A DNA stretch of 64,000 bases. Source: Ustilaginoidea virens (Eukaryota > Ascomycota > Sordariomycetes > Hypocreales > Clavicipitaceae). The DNA is taken from assembly GCF_000687475.1 (NCBI RefSeq), contig NC_057319.1:248001-312000 (forward strand), in the 5' to 3' direction. Below the pieces are notes generated by a model. It did not search any database, was not told the origin of the DNA, and worked only from the letters and a program-made list of their open reading frames with translations. The position numbers and the translations under genes were made by a program. Below, piece after piece: positions 11,041 through 22,530 of this stretch (position 1 is the first letter of the stretch; each line of letters opens with the position of its first letter).

Positions 11041-11580
11041 AATGCCACAGCTTAACCCTTGCCAACGCGTTGCAATCGTAACGTTGAAAGCTATGACTGA
11101 TATGCCAGCCAAGGTCATTGCCGCTTGGTTCAACGTAACCGAGAGAACGGTTTACCGGATTTATGGTCGAGCAATTGAGCGTGGCTTGGACCCGAAGAAG
11201 CCGCAAGACTGGGATTCTTTGCACTTTGATGATGGACAACGTTCTGGCCGGCCTAGTACAATGAAGAGCTCTGACTTCCAGGAAATGGTTGTGCAGAAGA
11301 TGACTGCGGATCACTGCGGCCGCGAAATGTCTTCTGCTGGACTAGCTGAGGCTCTTAGGTTAGAAGGCTACAACATTTCTGCCAGGACCATCTTACGGAC
11401 ATTGAAGCATTTGGGATACCGGAAAACCAAGCCAGCACGAAAGTCTGGGTTGACCAAGTCTATTACCGGAGTATCTGACGGCAGCGAGGCATGGACTCTG
11501 GATGAATAAAGGAATCACTCGGGCGTATTGCGATGAACGAGCTTGCACAGATAGTTTCTGTTCTTCATTACTCGGCACTT
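11041..11580 (+). pseudogene. Decayed Tc1/mariner-type transposase (N-terminal HTH remains)
   Basis: The open frame 11041-11509 encodes the paired helix-turn-helix DNA-binding region of a Tc1/mariner transposase: first helix block AKVIAAWFNVTERTVYRIYG, then GQRSGRPSTM (linker), then AGLAEALRLEGYNISARTIL and LGYRKTKPARKSGLTKSI. It stops at WTLDE, just where the catalytic domain should begin. In another frame the following bases read AYCDERAC, resembling the 'DE' block around the first catalytic Asp, so at least one stop and one frameshift separate the halves. The rest of the DDE/D domain is not recognisable. I found no clear terminal inverted repeats by eye. Read as a dead element, not a host gene, although expression of the HTH fragment cannot be excluded. 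Confidence 0.72.
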
Positions 11581-12149
11581 GCGAATTCCACATGTATTGA
11601 CAAAGCTTGTTTTTGTTGTTTTTGTTGTTGTTGTTTTTGTTACTGCTGCGTCTGCCAAGCGTGTTGACCGAGCCTCTCACGAGCACGCTTTTTTAAACCT
11701 GTTTTGTTCTATTGAACAACGAGGCAAAAAAAAAAAAAAAAAAAAACCTTCAATGTGCTGACGAAAGTCGTCATTACGAGTCCAGGGGCGTGCTTTCCTA
11801 CCGCTATTGAGCTTGTGTCGTCCCTGCCTCTTGTCCAGCCACCTCCAGCTCGTTTGCCAACGGACAAACGCAGTCTTGCATAGTGGCATCGCTGCTGGCT
11901 GACAGCTGACCACCATCGGGCAGTCTGCCAGCTGGCCATCGTCTGGCAGTATAAAGAAGACGGCTGCCCTTTGAAAGGCGTCGAGCTTTGTGCTACTTTG
12001 TCGCCAAGCTTCACTTCTTCGCATGTTCCTGGAAAATAAAAACCCATACCATACGTCGAGCAGCACTTCCGCCTAATAAGCTCATCTCGACGGCCAGCAG
12101 TTCTTCGCAACCCTGATTGTTAAACCATCTTTGACATCTCAAGTTCAGA
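11581..12149. other. Intergenic region upstream of the 12.15-kb gene
   Basis: Contains TTTTGTTG-type repeats (11610-11645) and an A20-22 run (about 11725-11746). Minus-strand open frames here have no recognisable homology. Probably promoter and 5' UTR of the next gene. Confidence 0.5.
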
Positions 12150-13857
12150 ATGGCGACAAATAACCCCGGCCATCGTCGACCCAGATTCCCCGCTGAGCAA
12201 CGTTCTCGAACAAAAAAATTTCCAAGGCAGCCGACAATGGCATCGGCCAAAGCGCAGATGGATCAGCAGCGTCAGACAGTTTATCTCTCCTTTGAGGAGG
12301 AACACCTTGGCGAGCCTCCTGAAGATGAAGCCCTGGTCGAGGTACGTGAGGACAGGAGCTGAGCAAACACCAGATAACGCAGCACAAGCCAACTTTTTGA
12401 CAGACGACGCACGTCTTGCCCGGAAACCCCATGATTCTTCCTGAACTCGAGAACTCGCCATTGATTAAAAAGGTTAAAAAAAAACATCGCGTTTGGATTG
12501 TTCACGAGAAACCGAATGTCTTGCGCATATCTAGTCGCACCGCGAAAAACCTCCGAGAAGGAGTGAGGGCCATCAACGACGTTATCCACGACATGCGCTT
12601 GGATCGCCAAAGGATTTCATGTCGTTTTCTGGTCCAAAAGCCCATGGGCGGTGGCGACACGGACGGGTTGATTTCTGTCAAACTGGACTCTCGACCGCAA
12701 CTGATGTCGGTCGGCGGCTCAGTCAAGGCTGACGTATCGGAAACAGCTTCCGACATTATGGGACAGCTCCAGGACGTTTTCCTCCCCACTACCGACGTGC
12801 TGAGAGCCCTGAAGCAGGATTTGCACATGCGCGTCGTCTTTGGCCATGTAATTGTTCATCGACGAAAGAAGACGCAAGGGGACAGCATGACATACGGCGA
12901 GTTTGCTGACATGGCCGGCAAGTACGGCTCCAGGGGAGGAGCCGATCTGGAAACAAAGTAAGCGCGTTCTGCCTCACAGACTCTGGACCGATTTCATACA
13001 TATTCGCTGACTTGGCGGCGGCACCAAGGCTGCATGATCCCGGACTGGCTCTGGCGACTATACGTCACCTGCTGGATCCCGCGACGGAGTTTTACAGCGG
13101 TCTCGAAGAACACGTGACTGTTAATGGCGAGATACTTTTCGAGGTAAAAGGGCAGCACCTCGTCGCAGATGTTGAAACCGCCCCGAGAAAACCGGTTAGC
13201 TTGGCAAATATCCGCCTATGGGAGCCAGAACGATGGCCACCGCTCCGGTGGATGGTTTTTGCCCCCGACAGGTAAGACGTACAAAGATCTGGCCGCAAAG
13301 CCGAGACACCGAAAGCTGATTTTTTTTCTTTTCCGTTGGGATGCAGAAAATACGACTGGGGTCTCTGGGTTGATGCCGGGCAAACCGTCCGGCCAGTGCC
13401 AGCTCCAATGCTGGACCTGATTCGCAGAACAACGGTAGAGGTGGAAGAAGCGCACCAAGACTCAGCAGCCGAGCACTTGAAGAAACAGCTAAAGATTCGG
13501 GTGGGAAATGCCGCGGCCTTGGCAAAGACGATGCAGGTTGACCAAGTTCACCTGAAATCATCCGTCGGGATACGTTTTCGAGACAGTTGCTACGAAGTAG
13601 AAGTCAGCAAGAACAGCGTATGGCAGGGCATCAACACGCAAGATGGGCCGCAGATCTCGTTTAGCATAGGTCTGCGCGGAATCCATTGGGCGGGTGAGGT
13701 GAACAACACCAGATCGAATGACCACAAGAAGTACTGGGGTTTGAATCAGAGAGACCTCTGGCGCGGCTCGGCACCTACTGCAGAGGGGCAATTCCGCGAA
13801 TTTCTTTGTCACGTCCTGGAGGTCCTGTCGGCTATTGAAGGCACCGAGACGGCTTGA
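12150..13857 (+). CDS. Conserved fungal protein of unknown function (possible DUF7905-like)
   Basis: I do not recognise a defined function. Exons 12150-12341, 12404-12957, 13029-13271 and 13347-13857 join in frame at GT...AG sites to give 499 residues. The N-terminus is basic and disordered (NNPGHRRPRFPAEQRSRTKK). Residues about 90-150 (IVHEKPNVLRISSRTAKNLR, then EGVRAINDVIHDMRLDR) resemble a small alpha/beta module of the kind in KH-like RNA-binding proteins. The C-terminal half has conserved-looking aromatic blocks (ERWPPLRWMVFAPDRKYDWG, ISFSIGLRGIHWAGEVNNTR). There is no signal peptide or membrane segment. The layout resembles a widespread ascomycete family I associate with the DUF7905 name, but that is from memory and unverified. 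It is convergent with prefoldin 5, 243 bp away. Confidence 0.7.
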
Positions 13858-14099
13858 TAAGGCCTGTCGTACGCCTCGTCAAAGTGGTGGCCGCCGCCCC
13901 GAGCCGCCGCCCCGAGAGGAGGGAGGAGGAGGAGGGGGAGAGACGACTCCGTGTGCCGTATCTGTACTATTAAACGAGCTGAACCGCGGGGCCATGTAAT
14001 GCAGTCTTGTCTTGCTCAATCACGTCAAAAATACATGCAATGCAGTCTCATCTTAATCATGTCGAAAATCCATCCACTTTTCACAATGCTCTTACACCC

Positions 14100-14407
14100 T
14101 CATGATCGCGCCTCCTGCACAGCCATGAGCTTTTGTCGCAACACTACACGGAGCTGGTTAGCGAGACAGCCAAGCAGGGCGCGGAACTGGTCCTTTTGCG
14201 GCAGCGCTCACCCTCCTCCACGGCTCTGACGTTGGCCTGCTTCCGCTGAAGGATGGCCTCCAGCTCCTTGAGGTTACTCCCCAGCTCCTTGACCTTTTCA
14301 TTGTAGAACTTTTGCGCCGCGCCCAACTTCTGCGGTTGCCGGCAAAAAAAGGCAAATAAAAAAAACAGACCGTCAGCACCACCACGCAACGAACAAGCTC
14401 TTTTGCC

Positions 14408-14456
<49 letters not shown>

Positions 14457-14955
14457 CTTCTCGATCAGAAACCCCGTCCCCACGTCGACCAGCACCGTCT
14501 CCGCGCTCGACAGCTCCCCCTTGACGTAGAGCGAGTTCGTCAGGGGCACGAGCACCGCGCTCGGCGCCGCTAGAAAACAAGCCCAGGCCCGGAGGGTTAG
14601 CCGCGGGTTCCGTGCGGGCGGTGGGTTTCTCCCCGGGCCGTCCAGGAGGGGGGGGGGGGGGTGTAGACCCTTGCGTACCGGTATTGGGGCCCGCGCGGGC
14701 GTCGACGCATCGCAGACACTCGCGGAACTTGTTCTGGGCGCCGTGGAGCTGCGCGTACGACGAGGTCAGGTGCTCCAGCTCCTCGTCGAGCTGCTTCTTC
14801 ACCTGGGCCAGCTGCGGGGGCTCGAGGGAGTCGAGGTTGACTGCGGCGGCGGGGGGGTGGGCGAGGTTAGGGGCGGGACGCGGGGGGGGGTTTTGGCAGG
14901 GCGATGCGGGTGGGAGGGGGGGGGCGGACTTGCTTGTTTCTGTTTCCGCGGCCAT
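14100..14955 (-). CDS. GIM5: Prefoldin subunit 5 (alpha-type)
   Basis: Alpha-class prefoldin subunit; the hexamer delivers nascent actin and tubulin to the TRiC/CCT chaperonin. Exons 14955-14934, 14840-14679, 14569-14457, 14329-14212 and 14143-14100 give 152 residues, the usual family length. The N-terminal helix is INLDSLEPPQLAQVKKQLDE with SYAQLHGAQNKFRECLRC. The central hairpin core is VLVPLTNSLYVKGEL...VLVDVGTGFLIEK, the hallmark of alpha prefoldins. The C-terminal coiled coil ends EEVLRQKLMAVQEARS. Intron 1 only keeps frame with a GC donor (ACAA|GCAAGT). Intron 3 contains a (AC)22 microsatellite starting at its donor. An upstream in-frame ATG would add unconserved Pro-rich sequence, so I start at 14955. 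Confidence 0.9.
14409..14453. repeat. (AC)22 microsatellite at a prefoldin-5 donor site
   Basis: On the gene strand intron 3 begins GTATGTGTGTGTG and stays GT-repetitive for about 50 bases, so many cryptic GT donors overlap the real one. Confidence 0.9.
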
Positions 14956-15340
14956 TGTTGGCCTTGGGGGCGGGTGTGCGGCGGTGGGCGAGGGACGAGG
15001 CGCGGTGGGAGGTCGACGACTTGCATGGTGGTTAGTTGAGATGTTCGACATGGGAGGTTTTCTGCGTCGCAATGGGGCGGCAGGCGGGCGGCGGGCGGCG
15101 GGCGGCGGGCGGTTGGTGGGGCTTGGCCTGGGCTGCCTGGGCTGCCTGCCCAGCGGTTACGGTTCGGTTGGCGGGGTACATACATATGTACATGTATGTT
15201 GATGGCTGGATGCAGTCGGAGCCGTCGGAGCCTCTTGCAACCGGATGAGCGGCCGCACATGGCAATGTCCACATGGGAGTCAAGATGCAGTTCTCTTACT
15301 AGTCTTACAGTCATGCCAGTACGCGAGGCGCTTGCTTCCC

Positions 15341-17459
15341 TCAAAGCTGTGACAACACCTTGTCCAGGTGTGCGGCCAGGTCGTCGGCAGCAACGTCGTC
15401 CTTCAGGGACAGACTCCTGCATTGAACCTCGCATACGCCCTCCTCTCTCCAGGCTCTGCCAAGCACAATCACAACCGGATATCCAATCATGTCGGCATCT
15501 TGCACCTTCCAGCCAAACGTCTCCTTGCGATCATCCAGGATCGCATCGAATCCTCGTCGTGACCCGCAAGGCCTTGTAAGCTCGTCGTGAAACTCGAGCG
15601 TCTGCTCCGTGACCCGAGACGTTGGTATCACGACAATCTCAAAGGGCGCGATGGCCCGCGGCCAGTTCAAGCCTCTTTCGTCGGCTTTGTGCTCTGCCAC
15701 CGCCGCGAATATCCGAGACACGCCAATCCCAAAGCAGCCCATTTCCACCAGAGCAGGGTCTTTAGCATGAGGTAGCGTCATCGAGAGCTTGAGAGGCCCC
15801 GAGTAACGAGCCCCCAGGTAGAACGTGTGGCCGAGCTCCAGTGCCCGGTGAACACGGAGCTGACCGGATTCGCAACGCGGGCACCCGTCGCCTTCCACGG
15901 GACGCAGCAGATTTAAGCCTTGGCCCGTGTGAGACGCGACGGTTGTCGTTTGCATCTTTGGCCGAGGGGTGCCTTTGGCCATCGGCAGCACTGGAAGATC
16001 CTCCTCGACTTCCTGGAAGACGGGCATTAACCTCATGTCGACAACGTTGATGATTTGAGCCTCGTGCAAGCCGGTGTGCTGCAAGCTGCTCATGGTTTCT
16101 CCCCATGAACGCTCAGCGTCGCTGACGCTCGTGTCTAGTTCTGGAACGGCCTTCTTCACAGCGTGCATGTTGACTTCCGTCTCGAGACCTGCGCCGTTTC
16201 TTCCCGGATACCAGGCGTTGATCAGGGTTTTCCGATCTTTGCTGATGCCACGCCACACGCGGACGCCATCTAATCCAATGCCACTGCCCAAGGGATCTTG
16301 GTGAGTGCGGCACGCCTCTCGTGAAGTCGCGACCTCGTCGTTTGCAGTGTAACTGCACGAGTTGCAGGTGATGACGTTGTCCTCGCCGACGGGATTGGCC
16401 AAGTGGTATTCGTGACTATGGTCACCTCCCATGTCGCCAGAACTCGCCTCGGCGACCAGAATGGGTATCTTTAAATCTGCGAAAAAGGCACGATACGCGC
16501 CGGAAACATCTCTGTACGTGCTGATTGCTGAATCGACTGACGCGTCAAAGGTGTACAGATCTTTCATGACGAACTCTCGAGATCGTAAGAGGCCCTGACG
16601 AGGGCGCATCTCATCCCGATATTTCCTAGCTATCTGCAGTGTTAGGCTGCAGCTGCAGCATGGCTGTGGCACGAGGTAGCCTACTAGTCTGGTAAAGTCG
16701 CAATGGCAAGTCTTTGTATGATTTCAGTGTGCTGGCTACCAGCGCGGTTATTTCCTCCTCATGCGTCGGTGACAGCATGATGGGAACTTGTTTCCGGTCG
16801 AGGAGACGAAAAAGCTACAAAAGTTAGTGGAGGCCGCGCGTATAAAAGTAAAATAGAACAGAAGCGCAATAAAAAAAGAAAAAGACCGTCGAAAACTTGC
16901 CTCCGGGGACACTTTGTCCAATCTCCCGCTGCGCCGCCATAGTTCTTCTGATGTGATGCTCGACAGGGAAAGCTTTGATGCACCTGCGCACTCCTGCATT
17001 AGCTTCAGGTCGGTGTTGGACCAAAACCAGGCGCCTAACAGACCAATCGCCTCCATATGCTTGTCCAGAAGAGCCTCAATCTTGTTCTGAACGCGAAGGC
17101 CCAGGGGAAGTAGTTGGAAAATGCCTGGTTGTGTCTTTACGCCAGGTCAGCAAGTACTCTGAAGCGAAGCTGCGAGCTGAACTACACCGAGTCACCTGAC
17201 GAAGAAATCCAGCTCGAATGAGTTTTCCATGGCCAGCTGGGACAATGTGAGTTGATGGTATGTCAGGCAAGAGGCGAAAGCACTCACTCTCCCCTTCAGT
17301 TGCCGAGACGCCTCCTGTAGGAACCCATAGCTTCGACAGAGTAGACCGGGCTCTCATGCCAATCCTCGGCCTTTCCTTGGTCGAAAGCCTTGAGGAAGAA
17401 AAGATTGCAGCCCGGGAGACGGTGGATATCGCAGCTATCACGGCATTCTGAGACGGCAT
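15341..17459 (-). CDS. AIM10: Mitochondrial prolyl-tRNA synthetase, bacterial type (AIM10)
   Basis: Class II aminoacyl-tRNA synthetase charging mitochondrial tRNA-Pro. Exons 17459-17288, 17236-17196, 17134-17044, 16983-16901, 16814-16689 and 16633-15341 give about 601 residues. The start MPSQNAVIAAISTVSRAAIF has the basic, hydroxylated look of a mitochondrial presequence. Recognisable blocks are SKLWVPTGGV, KLIRAGFLRQ, QLLPLGLRVQNKIEALLDKH, SPTHEEEITALVAS, RPRQGLLRSREFVMKDLYTF (motif 2) and EMGCFGIGVSRIFAAVAEH (motif 3), followed by the anticodon-binding domain. Intron 4 uses a GC donor (GAG|GCAAGT). Intron 3 is 60 bp and stop-free. The join between LPLRLYQ and IARKYRDE (16688-16634) has no GT or GC donor in the right phase; see findings. 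Divergent from MAK21, 268 bp apart. Confidence 0.85.
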
Positions 17460-17727
17460 TCTTTCATCATGTTCTGGTAGCATTCACTTCATGTCTCGAA
17501 CCCCCGAAGGACGCTTAAGCTGTCTGATGCTGGTTCTGAATAGGAAAAACGTCTGGTGGCTCGGGACGGCACTAAGCTCCTTTCAGCCACCGCCCCATGG
17601 GCTGGTTTAGCAGAGGTGGGGCCTTTGATAAGATAGAGAAAGTACCTTCGTCAAAAAAGTTTCGAGAGCAGCGCCTCAAATTTTCGCAAGGACCTGACGA
17701 TAACTGTCGAGCTCAATTGCAGCCCCA

Positions 17728-20700
17728 ATGGCCAAATCTCAGAAAAAGAGCAAGGACCCGCGGGCCTCAAAGCAAATACGGGGCTTGAATGAAGACTCTC
17801 TCGCACGGCTTACGTCCAGAATCGACCAGAACCTGTCTTCCAACCACCACAAGCGAAAGAACCCCCCCACCGATGCAGCAATCAAACAGCAGCCGAAGCG
17901 GCAACGGAATTTGGACGATGGTCAGTCGTCGAAAAATAAGGCTCAAATCGACCGAGATGCCCTCTTGGCTGAGATCAAGGCCTTGGGGGGTGACGAGGAC
18001 GACTTGGAGCTGATCAATGCCGTCGACTCCGATGACGAAACCTATGCCAAGGAATCAACCGGTCCCGTGGACAAGAGTCTACAAGAGGAACTTCTTGCTC
18101 TGTCAAAAGAGCTGGGCTTCGCCAACATGGAACCGGAAGTCGCCAGCGAGCCCGAGACGGAATCGGAGGAAGATGTGGGCGAAGATGAAGGTGAAGAAGA
18201 TGGCCACGACGATGAGGGTGACGAGGACGAGGAAGTCACCGAGTTGGAACGGAGCAAGGGAAACAAAAAGCCTGGGGCTATGGTGAGTCCTGGTTTTCTC
18301 TCCCTCTCCCAAATGCCAGCTACCGTCGCTAATGACCGATGCAAGCTCTTTGAACCGCAAGCGGAATGGCATGCCTACAAACTCACCAAGCTGCCGGCAC
18401 CGACCATTGACCAGCTTGGGCCTTTTGCTGGCGCCGTAGAGGCTCTGAAAGCACATGCCAAAGCGCTGCTAGAAAGCGATGCCAGCAGATACAAAACCAG
18501 CGTCTTCGCATCGTCATCTCACAAGTTTCTGTCCACCATCATGTCTTCTGGTACCCTTACGGATAAGATATCGGCCCTCACGTTGGCAGTGCAAGAGTCG
18601 CCGGTGCACAACATTCGCGCGTTTGATGCGCTTTTGAACTTGGCCTCGAAGAAGAGCCGCGCTCAGGCCATCGGGGCTATCGGAGCTCTTGTTGATTTGC
18701 TGGGCCCCGGGGCCCTTCTGCCCTCAGAACGAAGGTTGCGGCCGTTTCATGCGCAACCTGGACTTTTGGGCACTCTGCAAAAGCATTCAGTCAAGTCGTG
18801 GTCCAATGGTCAACCGTTGCCGGGCAAGGTGACGGAGGAGCATCTGATATCGTGGGCGTACGAGGACTGGTTGAAGGAAACGTACTTCAGAATCATTCAG
18901 CTACTGGAGACTTGGTGCTCCGATGAGATTGAGTACTCCCGGATGAAGGCCGTGGACTTTGTGTATGGGCTCCTGAAAGAAAAGCCGGAGCAGGAATCCA
19001 ACCTTCTCACGCTCCTCGTCAACAAACTCGGCGACCGAGACCGCAAAATAGCATCTCGTGCGTCGTACCTGCTACTGCAATTGCAGGTCTCGCATCCCGG
19101 GATGAAGCCCATCATTGTTCGAACCATTGAACGGGACATTCTCCTCCATCCGTCGCAGGATCACCGGTCCAAGTACTACGCCATCAACACTCTGAACCAA
19201 ACTATTCTGAGCAGCAGGGAGCCCGCAGTTGCCGAAAACCTCGTCCGCATATACTTTGATTTATTCGTCGTCATGCTCAAGTCGGGAAGCCTGGGTATTC
19301 CGCTGGAGAAAAGCTCCGGCGCCGGCAAAGGGGCCAGCAGAGCAGACAACAAACAAAAACGCAAGCCCAAGACTAAGCAATCTTCGGTACCTGAAACCGA
19401 GGCAGCCGACAAGCTCGTGTCGGCTCTGTTGACGGGCGTAAACCGTGCCGCCCCTTTCGTCGGTACCGACGATGCAATGTAAGTTTACGGAGGGGAAAAA
19501 AAAATTGCAGCATGTAGCCATGGTAGTCCCAGCCAAAGGAAGGAAAAGCTAACCCAGCGTGTCGTAGCATGGAAAAACATCTGGACACGCTATTCAGAAT
19601 CGCCCACTCGGCCAACTTCAACACCGGCCTCCAGGCGTTGCTGCTGATCCAGCATTTAGCAGCGGCCCGGAATCTGGCAGCTGACCGGTTCTACCGCACG
19701 CTCTACGAGTCCTTGTTGGATCCCCGCTTGGTCACTTCGTCCAAGCACGCTTTGTACCTCAACCTTTTGCTCCGAGCCCTGAAGAATGACGTTGATGTTC
19801 GAAGGGTCAAAGCATTCGCCAAGCGCATGCTGCAGATAGCAAGCCTGCACCAACCGCCCTTTGTGTGTGGGTTGCTGTACGTCCTTGCCCACCTGCGGCA
19901 GACGTTCCCTGCCTTGGCGACTCTTGTGGAGGAGCCTGAGACGTCGGTGTTTGATGACGACGCGTCAGCGGCGCTTCCCGGATACGACGGGCGCAAACGC
20001 GATCCCGAACACTGCAACGCTCAACGAAGTTGCCTGTGGGAACTGGTATGTCTGACTCCGCACCTCGCAGCTCCTCGCTTTGGTGATGTTTTCACGGCGG
20101 CATCGCCATCTGACATTGGGCCCAGGTTCCCTTTCTAGCACACTTTCATCCTTCTGTCGGCGTGTTGGCGACGGCTTTGCTGGATAAAACCACCAAGGTG
20201 CAAAAGCCGGACATGGAAAGCCATACGCTGGTCCGATTTTTGGACAAGTTTGTCTACCGCAACCCCAAGACGACAGACTCGGCCCGTGGCGCATCCATCA
20301 TGCAGCCTCTCCGTGCCGCCAAGGACCTGGGCGATATATGGCTAGGAAGCAAGGGTGCCGGTGCAACGTCCTCGCCGGTGAACTCGGCAGCATTCTGGAA
20401 CAAGAAGGCCGAAGACGTTGCGGCCGAGGACGTGTTCTTCCACGAGTACTTCCATCATGCTGGAAAAGAGCCGAAGCCAAGGACGAGGAAGGACAAGGGT
20501 AAAGATGCAGAAGAAGACGATGATGATGCTGCTGGAGGAGAAGAGGGCGAAGATGAGATCTGGAAGGCACTCGTGTCCTCTCAGCCGGACATTGAGGATG
20601 ATGGATCCGAGGATGGTTTTGACGACTTGGATGATTTGGACATGGCTTCGGACGACGGCTCCGCATCTGCTCTATCCCTGGGGAGCGAGTTGGAAGACGA

Positions 20701-20923
20701 TGAGGAAGAGGAAGATGACGAGGACGGGGGGGCTGTCTTGAGCGACGACGATGGCGCTGGCTCGGATGGCTTTGTGGCAGTGAGCGGCAAGCAAGGGGAC
20801 GAGGGCAGCAAGGACGAGAGGAGCAAGAAGAAGGCGAGGAGAAAGGCTCTGAAGGAGTTGCCAATGTTTGCGTCGGTAGATGACTACGCAGAACTTTTGG
20901 CTGGCGAGGAGGAGGGTATGTAG
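17728..20923 (+). CDS. MAK21: Ribosome biogenesis protein Mak21/Noc1 (CBF/Mak21 family)
   Basis: HEAT-repeat-like nucleolar factor; the Noc1-Noc2 complex escorts early pre-60S particles. Exons 17728-18282, 18346-19478, 19568-20045 and 20126-20923 give 987 residues (yeast Mak21 is about 1025). The N-terminus is basic, followed by an acidic stretch (about residues 130-175). The CBF/Mak21 domain lies in the middle, with KYYAINTLNQTILSSREPAV, ENLVRIYFDLFVVMLKSG and ALLLIQHLAAARNLAADRFY. Next come LWELVPFLAHFHPSV and AAFWNKKAEDVAAEDVFFHE, then a very acidic tail (poly-Asp/Glu, about 840-930) and a basic KKKARRKALKELPMF end. Intron 1 (63 bp) is stop-free and a multiple of three; it has GTGAGT and GCTAATG signals, and homologues favour its removal. 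Confidence 0.93.
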
Positions 20924-21379
20924 CGGGGGGTGTTGGTGGGAAAAGCACAAGCATGTTGTGCGAGGCGCGCGAGTTTGCCAGGTGATGATGCATGATGCAT
21001 GATGCGTGAGGTTGCTGAGCTGATTACACAACTCGCTTGACACACGCCATTCCACGCAATGGATATCGATAAAACGCAAGACAGCCCAGCCCGCCCCACC
21101 TCGGCTGGGCTGGGCCGGGAAAAGCGGGGCGCCAACCTCGGATAACCACCAGCCTTGGGCAAAGGGGGCTACCAGGAGACTACAAATACTTTTGGCGCAG
21201 CCTTTGTCGGGTTGTTCCTGAGCCACACAGACGTGCCGGCAGAAGAAGGCACGAGAGCACAGCCAACAAACTTTTTTTCTTTTTTATTTTTTCCGTTTTG
21301 CCCCTTCTCCCTCGTCCCCCGTCGACTCGCTGCGACCCGATCCGACGGTTTCAACACGGGGACAGACAGTACGCACGCA
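20924..21379. other. Intergenic region between MAK21 and the thioesterase gene
   Basis: Contains a short ATGATGCATG repeat (about 20984-21006) and a T-rich block at 21271-21295. Presumed MAK21 terminator region and promoter of the next gene; no gene seen. Confidence 0.5.
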
Positions 21380-22530
21380 ATGTACAGCACACGAGCTGCT
21401 GCTCGCCAAATGGCGCAGCGGACGCCGACCAGCTGCCAGCTCAACGCCGCGGCGAGACCAGCGAGACCGGCAGCCTGGCACCACGGCGGCCGAGCCTCGA
21501 GAGCGGCGGCGCTGCCCCCGACGACCGTCCCGCAGTCGCAGCCCCAGTCGCGCAGGGCCTCGAGCCGGGCCGACGCCGCCGCCGCCGCCGCCGCAGCCGC
21601 CAGGGGCAGCGGCCCGTCCGGGCAAACAGCCGCGTCCGGCGGAGCAGCCACGCCGCCCCCGGGGCATCCCGCGGGCGTGCCGGGCGAGGGCAGGCCGCGC
21701 CGACGCGCCGGGCGGGCCCTCGGCAGGGGCCTCCTGGTGGTGCTCTTCGGGCTGGCGTCGTGCGGCGCGGGAGCGTACGCGTCGTGGCGCGCCCTGAGCA
21801 GCCGCGGCATGGGGTTCTACTCGGACGCCGAGAGCCTGGAGCGCTTCGCGCCCGGCGAGGGCGAGGGCGAGGGCGACGCGCAGGCGCGGCAGGTCGAGCA
21901 GGCCATCAACGCGCACCCGCTGGTGGCGGAGCTCCGGCGGCGCGGCGAGCGCGGCGAGGTCGTCGAGTCGCGGCCGCACATGAAGATGCCGCGGGCGTAC
22001 CGGGCGCGCAGCCTGACGGGCGGCGCGCTCGCCGGCCCCGGACGCGTGCCCGTCCCCGCGTACGCGTGGGTCGAGCCCGGCGGCCGGTCGCTCGTGTCGG
22101 TGGTGTTTGTCGGCGACGACCTGTGCGGCCACCCGGGCCTCGTGCACGGCGGCTTCCTGGCCACCATGCTGGACGAGGGCCTCGCGCGCTGCTGCTTCGG
22201 CGCCCTGCCGCACGGGGTCGGCGTCACGGCCAACCTGACCGTCGACTACCGCGCGCCGGTGCCCGCGGGGAGCTACCTGGTGCTGCGGGCCGAGACGACG
22301 CGCGCCGAGGGCCGCAAGGCCTGGGTCAAGGGCCGCATCGAGTCGTTGCCCGCGGGGGGGGAGGCGCCGGTGCTGTATGCCGAGGCCACGGCGCTGTTTG
22401 TGTCGCCCAAGTTTGCGGCGGTGAGTGATTTTTTTTTTTTTGCCCGTTTCTTTTTTCAGCTTGATTCGATCCCGTGGGCTGACTGATCTTTTGTCTTTTT
22501 TTTGCGCAGATGCTGCCCAAGCTTGCTTGA
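21380..22530 (+). CDS. Membrane-anchored 4HBT/hotdog-fold thioesterase
   Basis: Probable acyl-CoA thioesterase of the PaaI/4HBT superfamily; the substrate is unknown. Exons 21380-22420 and 22510-22530 give 353 residues; the second exon supplies only MLPKLA and the stop. Residues about 1-110 are Ala/Pro/Ser-rich with a polyalanine run, perhaps a mitochondrial presequence. Residues about 115-138 (GRGLLVVLFGLASCGAGAYA) look like one transmembrane helix. The C-terminal half carries the hotdog core: HPGLVHGGFLATMLDEGLAR with the HGG...DE catalytic signature, then VTANLTVDYRAPVPAGSYL and KAWVKGRIESLP. Similar anchored thioesterases are widespread, mostly uncharacterised ascomycete proteins. An in-frame ATG at 21410 is an alternative start. 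Confidence 0.82.

Noticed and set aside
21284..22428. Large open frames in other frames over the thioesterase gene
   Set aside because: Arg/Ala/Pro-rich shadows; only the chosen frame has the hotdog motif HGG...DE.
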